From Streptomyces sp. NRRL F-2580 (GTDB lineage: Bacteria > Actinomycetota > Actinomycetes > Streptomycetales > Streptomycetaceae): 63,644 bases of DNA. Below, in pieces: positions 1 through 7,678 of this stretch. Location of the stretch: contig NZ_JOIR01000046.1 of the NCBI RefSeq assembly GCF_000720115.1, positions 1-63,644 on the forward strand, written 5' to 3'. Under the pieces are notes generated by a model. That model had not been told where the DNA came from. It saw nothing but the letters and a program-made list of their open reading frames with translations, and ran no database searches. The translations under genes were made by a program, and so were the position numbers. Every line of letters begins with the position of its first letter. Position 1 is the first letter of the stretch.

Positions 1-84
1 CCCTCCCCACCTAACCGGCACACCCACCCACCCGCCCACCCGCCAAGCCGGAGAAGTATCGGTTTGCGGGTTTTCCAATCCCTT

Positions 85-120
85 CGGGGGGCTGCGCCGA
101 ATCCTTCACGAGGCCCCCCG
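85..120. terminator. GC-rich inverted repeat upstream of the first gene
   Basis: CGGGGGGC (85-92) and GCCCCCCG (113-120) are perfect 8-bp arms around a 20-nt loop, without a T-tract. The hairpin lies about 60 bp upstream of the first gene. It could be the terminator of a gene left of the window or a structured leader; the sequence does not decide. Confidence 0.35.
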
Positions 121-181
121 CACACGCAGGGGCCGACCACCGGCTCATTCGTGAGGCAGAAGGCAGAAGGAGGTGAGACCC

Positions 182-598
182 ATGACCGCTTCCGTTACTG
201 TGCGGGCCCGCAGCCTTCTCGCGGGCGCGGCCGTGGCCGGCCTGCTCTCGGGCGGAGCCACACTCGCAGCCACCGGCACGGCCATCGCCGCATCCACACC
301 GGCATCGGTGGCCACCGCGGTGAACAGCGGAGACCATGACCGGCAGGAGCACCGGGACGGCAAGGACCACCGGTCCGACCGCTGCGCGTGGATCAAGGGA
401 CACTGGAGCAAGACGTGGGTCAAGGGCCACTACGAGAAGAAGTGGCCCCACGGCACCTGGCACCCCGGCCACTGGGACCACCGGGGCCACTGGCACCCCG
501 GCTGGTACAGCCACGGCTGGTCCCACGACCACTGGGTACCCGGCCACCACAACACCCACTGGGTACCCGGCCACTGGAATTGCCACAACAAGTGGTAA
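182..598 (+). CDS. Small secreted His/Trp-rich repeat protein
   Basis: A 138-residue protein of unknown function. The ATG at 182 is chosen because GGAGGTGA (169-176) sits 5 nt upstream; the GTG at 173 overlaps that site. The N-terminus is a Sec-type signal peptide (basic start, then an Ala/Gly/Leu-rich stretch ending near an Ala-Ala-Ser at about residue 37). The mature part is first acidic and His-rich, then from about residue 70 consists of short tandem modules built on W-x-x-G-H-W or Y, including two copies of WVPGH. This resembles the WXXGXW/YXWGXW repeat families found in exported bacterial proteins. Dense His and Trp suggest metal or surface binding, which is inference. It stands alone on its strand with its own leader. 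Confidence 0.8.
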   Translation: MTASVTVRARSLLAGAAVAGLLSGGATLAATGTAIAASTPASVATAVNSGDHDRQEHRDGKDHRSDRCAWIKGHWSKTWVKGHYEKKWPHGTWHPGHWDHRGHWHPGWYSHGWSHDHWVPGHHNTHWVPGHWNCHNKW

Positions 599-756
599 CC
601 CACCGTAAGACCGCGAGGGGCACCGGACATCCCGGAGCCCCTCGCGCCCATACCCGACCGATACGGCGGCAACCGCCCACCCGGACACGGAGCCCGACGG
701 TAACCAACCCGTGAGTAGACCCTTCCCCCACCCACCGGACGGGGCTGGCACCGGCC

Positions 757-834
757 GGGGCCGGCCGGGGTCACTCCGCCCGCGGCCGGGGGTGGCTACG
801 CGACCCCTGCGGCCCAGATCCCCAACAGGCAGCC
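757..834. repeat. Imperfect direct repeat, left copy
   Basis: The first 59 bases (757-815) match 1373-1431 at 52 of 59 positions, in the same orientation; the similarity continues more weakly to the shared GGCAGCC. The shared core includes GGGGCCGGCCGGGGTCA and CTACGCGACCC. The two copies are 616 bp apart and bracket the small gene at 836-1018. Confidence 0.6.
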
Positions 835-835
835 T

Positions 836-1018
836 TCAAAGTGCCTTGGGCGGCATGTCGGTCATCGCTTTCTCGTACCAGGCCCAGAAGGCGATCAGGC
901 TTCCGTGGTCCGCTTCAAGCTGCGGCACGATCTTCGAGTCGTGGCCCGGCAGGAACTTTCCACCACCAGGAGAGCCAACGCACCTGCAGCCGCAGACTCG
1001 ACTCTCTTTCATCGTCAT
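836..1018 (-). CDS. Small cysteine-containing hypothetical protein
   Basis: A 60-residue reading frame starting at ATG 1018 (an internal ATG lies 6 nt further in). It carries a CGCRC cluster near residues 9-13, then GGGKFLPGHDSK around residues 19-30, and a hydrophobic C-terminal half with Trp and Tyr. Short actinobacterial proteins with a Cys-rich start followed by a FLPGHD motif are known from annotation but have no assigned function. No strong ribosome-binding site is visible, so expression is uncertain. The gene lies between the two imperfect direct repeats and could be a remnant of a transferred segment. Confidence 0.45.
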   Translation of the reverse strand: MTMKESRVCGCRCVGSPGGGKFLPGHDSKIVPQLEADHGSLIAFWAWYEKAMTDMPPKAL

Positions 1019-1473
1019 GGCCGGCATCCAGCCGTGAGCCCGGCCAGTCCCGCCACGGGCCGCACCCTGATGCGGGTGCGGACAGGAGCTGTCGATCGTG
1101 GGAGCCGTCCGGCGCTGGGAGCGCGAATCTCGGTGCGGCCGCGCTGGCCCGCCCGCCACGGCTGCGCACGGCCCCGTTCCGGGCAGCCCCCGAGGTCCCC
1201 CCATTCCGGTACGTACGCCGCCGCGCGAAGGGCCCCCGCGTGCGCCCACCGGCGTACGGCTCAGTCTGGCTCTGGCAGCAGCACTTCGTGGCTTGCGACC
1301 ATCCCACTCGGCCGGGGCACGTCGGGGACTGCCGGGACTGGCCGGAGCCCGTCGGGACGGCCGGTGCATGTCGGGGCCGGCCGGGGTCAGTCCGTCGGCG
1401 GCCCGGTGTGTCTACGCGACCCGTGCGGCCCGGGTCCCTTCAATGGGCAGCCCCCTACGGAAACGGGCACCGT
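1019..1473. other. Intergenic region with second repeat copy
   Basis: This 455-bp stretch separates the small minus-strand gene from the amidase. It is GC-rich, contains the right imperfect repeat (1373 onwards) and presumably both promoters. No convincing coding region is seen in it. Confidence 0.4.
1373..1451. repeat. Imperfect direct repeat, right copy
   Basis: This copy matches 757-834 (52 of 59 in the first 59 bases). It ends about 20 bp before the amidase start codon, so it may contain that gene's promoter; the left copy would then be a duplicated promoter-like segment. Confidence 0.6.
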
Positions 1474-2250
1474 ATGACCCCCTCCGCACTGCACACCCGC
1501 CGCTCGATCCTCACGGGCGCCCTCACCCTGGCCACCGCGACGGCACTACCCCTCGCCACCGCCGGGCGCGCGCACGCCGCCGCCGGCCCCGACATCATCA
1601 GCTGCGCCGCATGGGGCGCCCGGGCCCCCTCCGAGCCCGTCGTCGTCCTCGCCAACCGCCCCGAGCGGATCATCGTCCACCACACCGCCACGGCGAACGT
1701 CACGGACTACTCCAGACAACGCGCCGTCGCCCTGGCCCGCGCGATCCAGACCTACCACATGGACGCACAGGGCTGGATCGACACCGGCCAGCACTTCACC
1801 ATCAGCCGCGGCGCCTTCGTCCTGGAAGGCCGCCACAACAGCCTCACCGAACTACGCGCCGGCGCCCGCCAAGTCCGCGCCGCACATTGCATCGGCCAGA
1901 ACAACGTCTCCATCGGCATCGAAAACGAAGGCACCTACAGCACCCAGACCCCACCAGCAGCCCAGTACGCAATGCTGACCGCCCTGTGCGCCCATATCTG
2001 CGGCCAATACGACCTGCCCCCCACCGAGATCTACGGCCACCGCGACTTCAACGCCACCTCCTGCCCCGGCGACCACCTCTACGCCCTCCTCCCGACGCTG
2101 CGCAAGGACGTCGCCATCCGCCTCGGCACCCCCCTGCCGGACCCGGAGCCACAAACTGACCCCGACCCCCTACGGGACCTGATCCACCACACCCCCGACC
2201 AACCCGAAACGGACTACACCGAATACCTCCCGACCAACCTCCTCCCCTGA
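1474..2250 (+). CDS. Tat-exported N-acetylmuramoyl-L-alanine amidase / PGRP-type
   Basis: A 258-residue cell-wall hydrolase expected to cleave the amide bond between N-acetylmuramic acid and L-alanine outside the cell. The N-terminus has twin arginines (9-10), a hydrophobic stretch and an AHA cleavage site near residue 35, so Tat export is likely. The catalytic fold is the amidase_2/PGRP type: an HHT motif at 69-71, a second histidine in YGHRDF at about 188-192, and Cys197 in the TSCPG motif are the expected zinc ligands. Length fits a single-domain enzyme; the C-terminal 45 residues are Pro/Asp/Thr-rich and probably extended. ATG 1474 is chosen because everything upstream in frame is not protein-like. 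No wall-binding repeat is seen. Confidence 0.88.
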   Translation: MTPSALHTRRSILTGALTLATATALPLATAGRAHAAAGPDIISCAAWGARAPSEPVVVLANRPERIIVHHTATANVTDYSRQRAVALARAIQTYHMDAQGWIDTGQHFTISRGAFVLEGRHNSLTELRAGARQVRAAHCIGQNNVSIGIENEGTYSTQTPPAAQYAMLTALCAHICGQYDLPPTEIYGHRDFNATSCPGDHLYALLPTLRKDVAIRLGTPLPDPEPQTDPDPLRDLIHHTPDQPETDYTEYLPTNLLP

Positions 2251-2557
2251 CCCAACACCTGTCCACCACCACCCACATCGCCCACGGCCGCCGCCCGGGG
2301 CCGCCGCGCGTCAACACGGTGGTCCGCGGCTCATCCTCCTGACCGGCGGCATCCTCGTGGTGGGGCACGGGGCGCCGGGCCCGCCCGCCACCGCGCAGAT
2401 TGCGGGGCGGGCGGGCCCCCCGACGGCCGCCCACCAGCCGGATCCCACCCGCGCGCAGCCCGACACGTGTGCGCAGTGGATCACTTTCGATGCCACCATG
2501 CGTGACGCACCAAGGGGGGCGGCGCGGCGAACACCGCACAGGACGAGAGGGAGGACC
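2251..2557. other. Intergenic region before the lipase unit
   Basis: This 307-bp region has several GC-rich self-complementary stretches (for example around 2288-2310) and should hold the amidase terminator and the promoter of the three-gene unit. No coding potential stands out and no clear operator is seen. Confidence 0.35.
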
Positions 2558-4105
2558 GTGACGCCTCAGACCGTGGCGGATCACGAGGTCGATGAAGCGG
2601 CTCAGCCCATTCCCGGGCAGAGCAGAACGGCCACCGACCGGCCCGGAACCGTCGACGGAACCGCAGCCGTTGCCGGAACCGGGGCCGGGACTGCGACTGC
2701 GACTGCGACTGCGACTGGGACTGGGACTGGGGCTGGGGCGGCCGGTGATCACGGGTCGCAAGGACCCGACGCGCAGCTCCTGGTCGCGGCGTCCGTGCTG
2801 CTGGCCGACGCGGCCCTCACCGCGAAGCGGGCGGGTGCGGAACTGACCGGGGCACTCAGCAGCTGGCGGCTCCCCCTGGCCGCCCTGCGCCGTCCCGGGT
2901 GGGCGCTCGGCACGGCGGTGTCGTGCGCCCGGGCGCTGGCCAGTCCGTCGGGGCTCGGGTTCGGCCCGAACGGCGGGCTCGTCGGGGAGCTGGCCCGGAT
3001 GGCGGGCAGTGTGACCTACCGTCGCCCGGCCGCGGTGTCCATGGCCGTCGACGCGTTCGCACTGCGGATCGAGGCGGCGGTGACCGAGCACCCGAACCTC
3101 GACTCGGCACCGGCCAGACGCCTCACCGACGCCATGGTGGAGGGAAACCGGTGGGAAGCACTGCGGGCCCTGCACGCACTGGTCGAACGGCTCGGTGTGA
3201 CCCGCGCCCTGACGACCGTGAGCCCCGTCATCATGGAACTGCTGGCCCTCCTCGGGCTGCTCGACGAGAACCCGGTCAACGACAGCTTCTCCTGGGTCAC
3301 GCTCGCCGGCGGAGTGCCGACCACGGATCCCTTCCTCGGACTGCCCAGTTCACTGCTCGCCCTCCTCAACCCCGGCCCCGGGCGGGCCGAGCGGACCGAA
3401 CCGGACCCGATCCTCGCCCAGGTCCTGGCAACGTCCCGCAACGACATCGTCAGCTACATCAACGACATCGGCGCGCTCGGCAACCACGGGCTGGTACTGC
3501 TACGGCGCGTCGAGTGCGCCGACGGCCACGTCCGGTACGTGCTGCTGCTGCCCGGCACGAGCTTCGTGCTGCCGAGCAACAGCACCCCACAGGACCTGAT
3601 CGGCGCGTTCGACGGCTGCCTGCGCTCCGACACGACGTACACACGCGCGGCACGGAAATTGCTGCGGCGGGCGGGCGTACCGGCCGGGGCGGAGGTGATG
3701 TTCGTCGGACACAGCCTGGGCGGACTCACAGCGATGAACCTGGCGATGGACGTGGAACTGGCCTCCGCCTACCGGATCACCCACGTGGTCACACTCGGCT
3801 CCCCCATCGACAACAAACGCCCGGCCGACCACACCACCCAGGTGATCAGCCTCGTCAACAAACACGACGTGATCCCCATGCTCGACGGACGCGGGCCCGC
3901 CTCTCCCAACGACATCCCCGCCTCCTGGACCGAACTCACCTGGCTGGACGAGTCCTACGACTACCCACTGTCACACGCGCCGCAGGCGTACTCCGACACC
4001 CTCCGCGGAGAGATGACACACCACCGGGACCGCGTGAACGAACTGATCAGGGCCTACGACGGCGAAATCGTCGGGAACCAGCCCTACATGCTCCGTGACA
4101 AGTAA
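2558..4105 (+). CDS. Alpha/beta-hydrolase, lipase class-3-like, with helical N-terminal half
   Basis: A 515-residue protein; GTG 2558 is chosen because a GAGAGGGAGG purine run ends just upstream and the preceding frame is not protein-like. The first 70 residues are low complexity, partly encoded by a hexanucleotide tandem repeat (2689-2736). Residues of about 75-290 are Ala/Leu-rich and helical. The C-terminal half carries the nucleophile elbow GHSLGG with Ser386, a following HD at 436-437 as candidate acid, and His-His near 488. This is the arrangement of lipase (class 3)-like hydrolases. No signal peptide is evident. It begins a same-strand series with the P450-like and acyltransferase genes, which suggests lipid or ester metabolism; the substrate is unknown. 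Confidence 0.7.
   Translation: MTPQTVADHEVDEAAQPIPGQSRTATDRPGTVDGTAAVAGTGAGTATATATATGTGTGAGAAGDHGSQGPDAQLLVAASVLLADAALTAKRAGAELTGALSSWRLPLAALRRPGWALGTAVSCARALASPSGLGFGPNGGLVGELARMAGSVTYRRPAAVSMAVDAFALRIEAAVTEHPNLDSAPARRLTDAMVEGNRWEALRALHALVERLGVTRALTTVSPVIMELLALLGLLDENPVNDSFSWVTLAGGVPTTDPFLGLPSSLLALLNPGPGRAERTEPDPILAQVLATSRNDIVSYINDIGALGNHGLVLLRRVECADGHVRYVLLLPGTSFVLPSNSTPQDLIGAFDGCLRSDTTYTRAARKLLRRAGVPAGAEVMFVGHSLGGLTAMNLAMDVELASAYRITHVVTLGSPIDNKRPADHTTQVISLVNKHDVIPMLDGRGPASPNDIPASWTELTWLDESYDYPLSHAPQAYSDTLRGEMTHHRDRVNELIRAYDGEIVGNQPYMLRDK
2689..2736. repeat. In-frame hexanucleotide tandem repeat (GACTGC/GACTGG)
   Basis: Eight adjacent 6-bp units: four GACTGC, three GACTGG and one GGCTGG. 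They lie in frame within the lipase-like gene and encode alternating Ala/Gly-Thr. Copy number can change without breaking the frame. Confidence 0.85.
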
Positions 4106-4181
4106 CAACGGACAAGTGGCGAGTGAAAAGTGGCGAGCAACGAGTGACCCGCGAGCCTGTGACCTTGAGGGAGAGCGACCG

Positions 4182-5732
4182 ATGACCCATGCCGACGGCC
4201 AGGCCACGGCGGCACGGCCCGAGACGGCCTGGCCCCTGGAGAACATGCTGTTCAGCGCCGCGCTGATGGCCCGGCGGATCCCATGGGCGGACCTGCCCGC
4301 ACGCACCCTCGGCCTGGACGCACTGACCCATGACGGACTGACAAGCCGGCTGATGGCCCACCTGAGGAGCAGCCGAAACGGACACCCGGTACGGCTGCGC
4401 ACCCCCTTCGGACCCTTCCTCGTACCCCTGACCCGGACCGATGCCGAGACCCTGCTCACCCACGGCGCCAACGCCGGGGCACTGGGAACCCCTTGTGCAC
4501 TGGCCGCCGACGGCCGCCGGCACGGGCTCTCAGCCCACCCGGCCGCCGGCACAGCAGCCGCAGGCGCATGGGAGGCGGTGGCACCCGGCGGCCCGGACGG
4601 ACTGAGCGAGCTGAGCGGCCCGGACGGACTGAGCGAGCTGAGCGGGCTGGGCGGGCTGTGCGACCAGGTCGCCGAGCACCTCGCCGCGGTGACCGGGGCC
4701 CGGCGGGAGGACGGCACTCTGGACCGGAGCCTCTGGGAGGCCGGCACTCAACGGCTGAGCCGGCACGTCGTACTGGGCGTCGGCGCCGTCGAGGACACCC
4801 TGCTGAGCGCGATGGTCTCGGCGGCGGCGGGCGCCGTCGGCGGGCGTGCCTACGAGGCACGCGCGGCGGCCCTGCGACGGCGGATGGCGCCGTACCTGGC
4901 CGACCCCGAGCCCGGCTGCCTGGCCGGTCGGCTGACGGCCGCCGGCCCGGCCGGGTGGGAGCCGCACCCGGCCCTCGCGCACGCACTGGCCCTGGTGTCG
5001 GCAGCCACCGGCGCAACGGCGCTGAGAGCCCTGACCCTCCTCACCGCGGATACGGACATGGCCGCTTCCGGAGCGCGCACGGGTGCCACGGAACCGGCAC
5101 CGCCCGCCACGGAGGCAATCGGCCAGGCCATGGACCGGGCCGTGGAGCAACACCCCGTGCAGTCCGCCGTGGTGTATCCGGTGCACGCACCGTTCACCGC
5201 GCACGGCCAGACGATCCAAGCCGGGGAAGAAATCCTCTACGACCCGGCACTGTTCGGACCGCGCTGCCAGGGCCGGCGTACGGATCCGGCGTGGGCGCTG
5301 TGCGGAAACCCCTCCGGCTGCCCGACGGCGGACTTCGCCGTGCACGTCAGCCGCGAGGTCATCCGCCAAGCCACCGCCAGACCCGCGGCAATCGGCGCGA
5401 TCGTCGGGACCGGCGGGACCGGCGGGCAGGTCGCCGGCGGGGTGCGGCCGGTGTTTCCCGGCGCACGGTCCGCGGTGGACCCCCTGCCGGAAGGCGCCGA
5501 CTCCCGGTTCGCGGCCATGACCGCGCCGCTCGCCGCGTACGGGACGCGGGGGCGGGCCGACGCGGACCGGCTGGACCGGCATGCCGAGAGCCTCAGCGCC
5601 TGCGCGGCCGAGACCGGCTGGAACGCCGGCGAGACCGGCGAACGGTTCCGCATGGTCCTCCTCGCACACGCCGAGCGGTGCGCAAGGGCAGCCGACGACG
5701 TACGACGCGCCGCCAGGTGGCTGGCGGACTGA
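4182..5732 (+). CDS. Degenerate cytochrome P450-like protein
   Basis: A 516-residue protein starting at ATG 4182 behind GAGGGAGAG (4167-4175), 76 bp after the lipase-like gene. Parts of the chain follow the P450 plan: an N-terminal beta-region around residues 65-90, a segment near 325-345 resembling the helix K'/beta region (HP...PVHAPFTAHGQTIQAGEEILYDP), and a putative heme-ligand segment with GCPTADFA, where Cys380 would be the thiolate ligand. The canonical FxxGxxxCxG spacing is not kept, and no I-helix (A/G)GxxT or clear ExxR is seen. It may be a divergent P450 or a non-catalytic relative. Residues near 137-155 are a tandem duplication (GPDGLSELS twice). Confidence 0.5.
   Translation: MTHADGQATAARPETAWPLENMLFSAALMARRIPWADLPARTLGLDALTHDGLTSRLMAHLRSSRNGHPVRLRTPFGPFLVPLTRTDAETLLTHGANAGALGTPCALAADGRRHGLSAHPAAGTAAAGAWEAVAPGGPDGLSELSGPDGLSELSGLGGLCDQVAEHLAAVTGARREDGTLDRSLWEAGTQRLSRHVVLGVGAVEDTLLSAMVSAAAGAVGGRAYEARAAALRRRMAPYLADPEPGCLAGRLTAAGPAGWEPHPALAHALALVSAATGATALRALTLLTADTDMAASGARTGATEPAPPATEAIGQAMDRAVEQHPVQSAVVYPVHAPFTAHGQTIQAGEEILYDPALFGPRCQGRRTDPAWALCGNPSGCPTADFAVHVSREVIRQATARPAAIGAIVGTGGTGGQVAGGVRPVFPGARSAVDPLPEGADSRFAAMTAPLAAYGTRGRADADRLDRHAESLSACAAETGWNAGETGERFRMVLLAHAERCARAADDVRRAARWLAD
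4591..4644. repeat. Perfect 27-bp tandem duplication inside the P450-like gene
   Basis: Bases 4591-4617 and 4618-4644 are identical. Each 27-bp unit adds nine residues (GPDGLSELS) without changing the frame, so the duplication looks recent. Confidence 0.9.
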
Positions 5733-5895
5733 TCCCCGCCGACACTCAAGCCGCCCGTCCGCGGAACCGCTCCCGCCCCTGGGCCCTCGAACGGAGGACT
5801 TCGCACGGTTGCATCCCGTCCGGCCGTGATCAACAGCGCCCACAGCCGTTGAACCGGCGCAAACACCGTCTCGCCCGCCGCGAGTCGGCCGATAT

Positions 5896-6702
5896 GTGAT
5901 GCGAGAGCGAGGCCCGGACGTGCGGGACAGCGTAGTCGAGATGATCAAGGCCACCGGAGCAGAACTCAGCTCCGCCAAACGGCTACTCGGGGAAGCCGGC
6001 GAGGTGGCATGGGACCGCCTCCTCGACTGGCTCGTCGACGACTACTTCCGGGTGGTCGCACTCGGCCTGGAAAACATCCCGGCACAAGGCCCGGCCGTGA
6101 TCGCCGTCAACCACTCCGGTGCCTGGGGCCTCGACGCATTCGTCCTGGACAAGGTCCTGGGCAGAGCACTGGACCGTCGCGTACGCTTCCTCGCCGCCCC
6201 GTTCGTCTTCCGCACCCCCATCCTCGGACGCCACGCACGCCGCCACGGCGCACTGCCGATCGGCCCGACCGCCGGCGTCGAGCACCTCAACGCCGGGCAA
6301 CTCGTCGGCGTGTACCCGGAAGGCATCGCAGGCCTGGAGAAGCCGTTCACCGAACGCTACCGGCTACGGCCCTTCAGCCCCGGCTTCGCCGTCGCCGCCA
6401 TCCGCGCGAGCGCCCCCGTCATCCCCGTCGGGATCGTCGGCGCGGAGGAGGCGTGCCCCAAGCTCGGCGAGGTGCCGACCCTGGCCCGGCTGCTGGGCGT
6501 GCCGTACTTCCCGGTCACCACGCCCTTCCCGCTGCCGTCCAACTGGACGATCACCATCGGAGAGCCGATCCCGGCGCCGGCCCGCCCCGAAGGCCTGGCC
6601 GCCCGCCGGGACGCCGCCCGCACGCTCAGTGAGACCACCCGTGGCGCGGTTCAGGAGCTGGTCGACCGCGAACTCGCCGATCGGGAACACCTGTTCGATT
6701 GA
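5896..6702 (+). CDS. Lysophospholipid acyltransferase-family protein (PlsC-like)
   Basis: A 268-residue membrane-associated acyltransferase, expected to transfer an acyl chain to a lysophospholipid or similar hydroxyl acceptor. The NHxxxxxD-type motif appears as NHSGAWGLD with His73 and Asp79, one residue wider than the textbook HX4D, and the second block is YPEG with Glu142-Gly143. A later VIPVGIVG segment fits block IV of the family. The start could be GTG 5896 or ATG 5899; both lie in GTGATG. It is third in the lipase/P450-like/acyltransferase series, 163 bp after the P450-like gene. No transmembrane helix is obvious, so it is probably peripheral. Confidence 0.8.
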   Translation: MMRERGPDVRDSVVEMIKATGAELSSAKRLLGEAGEVAWDRLLDWLVDDYFRVVALGLENIPAQGPAVIAVNHSGAWGLDAFVLDKVLGRALDRRVRFLAAPFVFRTPILGRHARRHGALPIGPTAGVEHLNAGQLVGVYPEGIAGLEKPFTERYRLRPFSPGFAVAAIRASAPVIPVGIVGAEEACPKLGEVPTLARLLGVPYFPVTTPFPLPSNWTITIGEPIPAPARPEGLAARRDAARTLSETTRGAVQELVDRELADREHLFD

Positions 6703-6704
6703 GC

Positions 6705-6726
6705 GCGCGCCGCGGGCACGGCGCGC
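6705..6726. terminator. Hairpin between convergent genes
   Basis: GCGCGCCG (6705-6712) pairs perfectly with CGGCGCGC (6719-6726) across a 6-nt loop. It lies between the convergent acyltransferase and DUF2071 genes, so it could terminate both. There is no T-tract, which is common in very GC-rich actinomycetes. Confidence 0.6.
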
Positions 6727-6759
6727 CCGTCGGCCCTTTTGGCCTTTCGGCTGGTGGGG

Positions 6760-7566
6760 TCAGGTGGTGGGGCTGGTGCCGGCACGGGGGCCGGGTGGGC
6801 GGGTGAAGCGTACGGGGACTCCCGGGGAGTAGAGCACGCTCACGGGCGGGCCGGCCGGCGCGGGCAGGCCCGCGGCGACCACCAAGTCCTCGTCGCAGGC
6901 GAGGAGTTCGGCGCGGTGCAGGCGCCAGCGCGGGTGGGTGTTCGGCAGGTACAGCAGCCGGCCGAAGAAGTCGCTGTGCATGCCCCAGCGAGCGGTCAGG
7001 AAGTGTTCGAGGGGGGTCGGCTCCGCGATCGGTTCGCCGGTTCGCACCGTGATCGTGCTGTGCGCGCCCCGCGGTCCGGGCCGGCGCCGGGTGCTCGTGT
7101 AGGTGAGCGTGGCGCCCGCGTGACGGACCGTCATCCGCGACCATCGGTAGGGGAGGCGGAACACGGACCGTGCGACGGCGACGGGGATCAGGCGGGAGGC
7201 GTCGAGGGAACGGAAGACCACGCCGCGGCGGCCGTGGGCGTCCACCGAGTAGAGGCGGACGTTGGTCTCCGGGAAGGAGCCCAGATAGGGGATGCCGGGC
7301 AGGCCGAGCCATCCGATCCGGTGCATCCGGAACGCGGCGAGGCCGACGTAGGTCAGTCCGTCCAGCGTGTCCGGTTCGGTCCCGGCGGGCAGCAGCGGGG
7401 CGATGTCGGAGGGATCGGCGGCCCAGTGCAGGAAGGTCAGGTCGAGCCAGGACTGGGTGAGAAGAGGCCGGCCCGCACGGTGGGGCGGATCGGCCGTCAC
7501 GGGTTCGGGAGGTACGGGTCCTGGGGGTACGGGTTCGGGGGGCACGGCGGGCGGCGTGTGCGGCAT
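6760..7566 (-). CDS. DUF2071 (YqjF-like) protein
   Basis: A 268-residue protein matching the DUF2071/YqjF family by length and pattern: an early FLHWAADPSDIAPLLP segment, then the TYVGLAAFRM and NVRLYSVDAHGRRGVVFRSLDA motifs, and a C-terminal HRAELLACDEDLVVAAGL-like stretch. The molecular function of the family is not established. The first 35 residues are Pro-rich low complexity. The start at 7566 is preferred over a longer frame because the upstream sequence (to 7656) comes from a repetitive ATGGATGGGTGGGTGAGC-like tract. It follows the serine hydrolase gene on the same strand by 112 bp. Confidence 0.75.
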   Translation of the reverse strand: MPHTPPAVPPEPVPPGPVPPEPVTADPPHRAGRPLLTQSWLDLTFLHWAADPSDIAPLLPAGTEPDTLDGLTYVGLAAFRMHRIGWLGLPGIPYLGSFPETNVRLYSVDAHGRRGVVFRSLDASRLIPVAVARSVFRLPYRWSRMTVRHAGATLTYTSTRRRPGPRGAHSTITVRTGEPIAEPTPLEHFLTARWGMHSDFFGRLLYLPNTHPRWRLHRAELLACDEDLVVAAGLPAPAGPPVSVLYSPGVPVRFTRPPGPRAGTSPTT

Positions 7567-7609
7567 TGCGCCAGTATCCCCGAGGGCGCTGCGGGCGCAG
7601 GGGTGAGGG

Positions 7610-7650
7610 CATGGATGGGTGGGTGAGCAGATGGATGGGCGGGTGAGCGG
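7610..7650. repeat. Short imperfect tandem repeat
   Basis: Two adjacent units of ATGGATGGGTGGGTGAGCAG type (second copy GCGGGTGAGCGG variant) lie between the serine hydrolase and DUF2071 genes. It is probably non-coding leader sequence of the DUF2071 gene. Confidence 0.55.
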
Positions 7651-7678
7651 GTGCATGGGGAGGCGGACGCGGTGCGGC

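Noticed and set aside
841..1473. Amidase start at 841
   Set aside because: The in-frame extension crosses the minus-strand small gene and both repeats and is not protein-like; the Tat signal begins at 1474.
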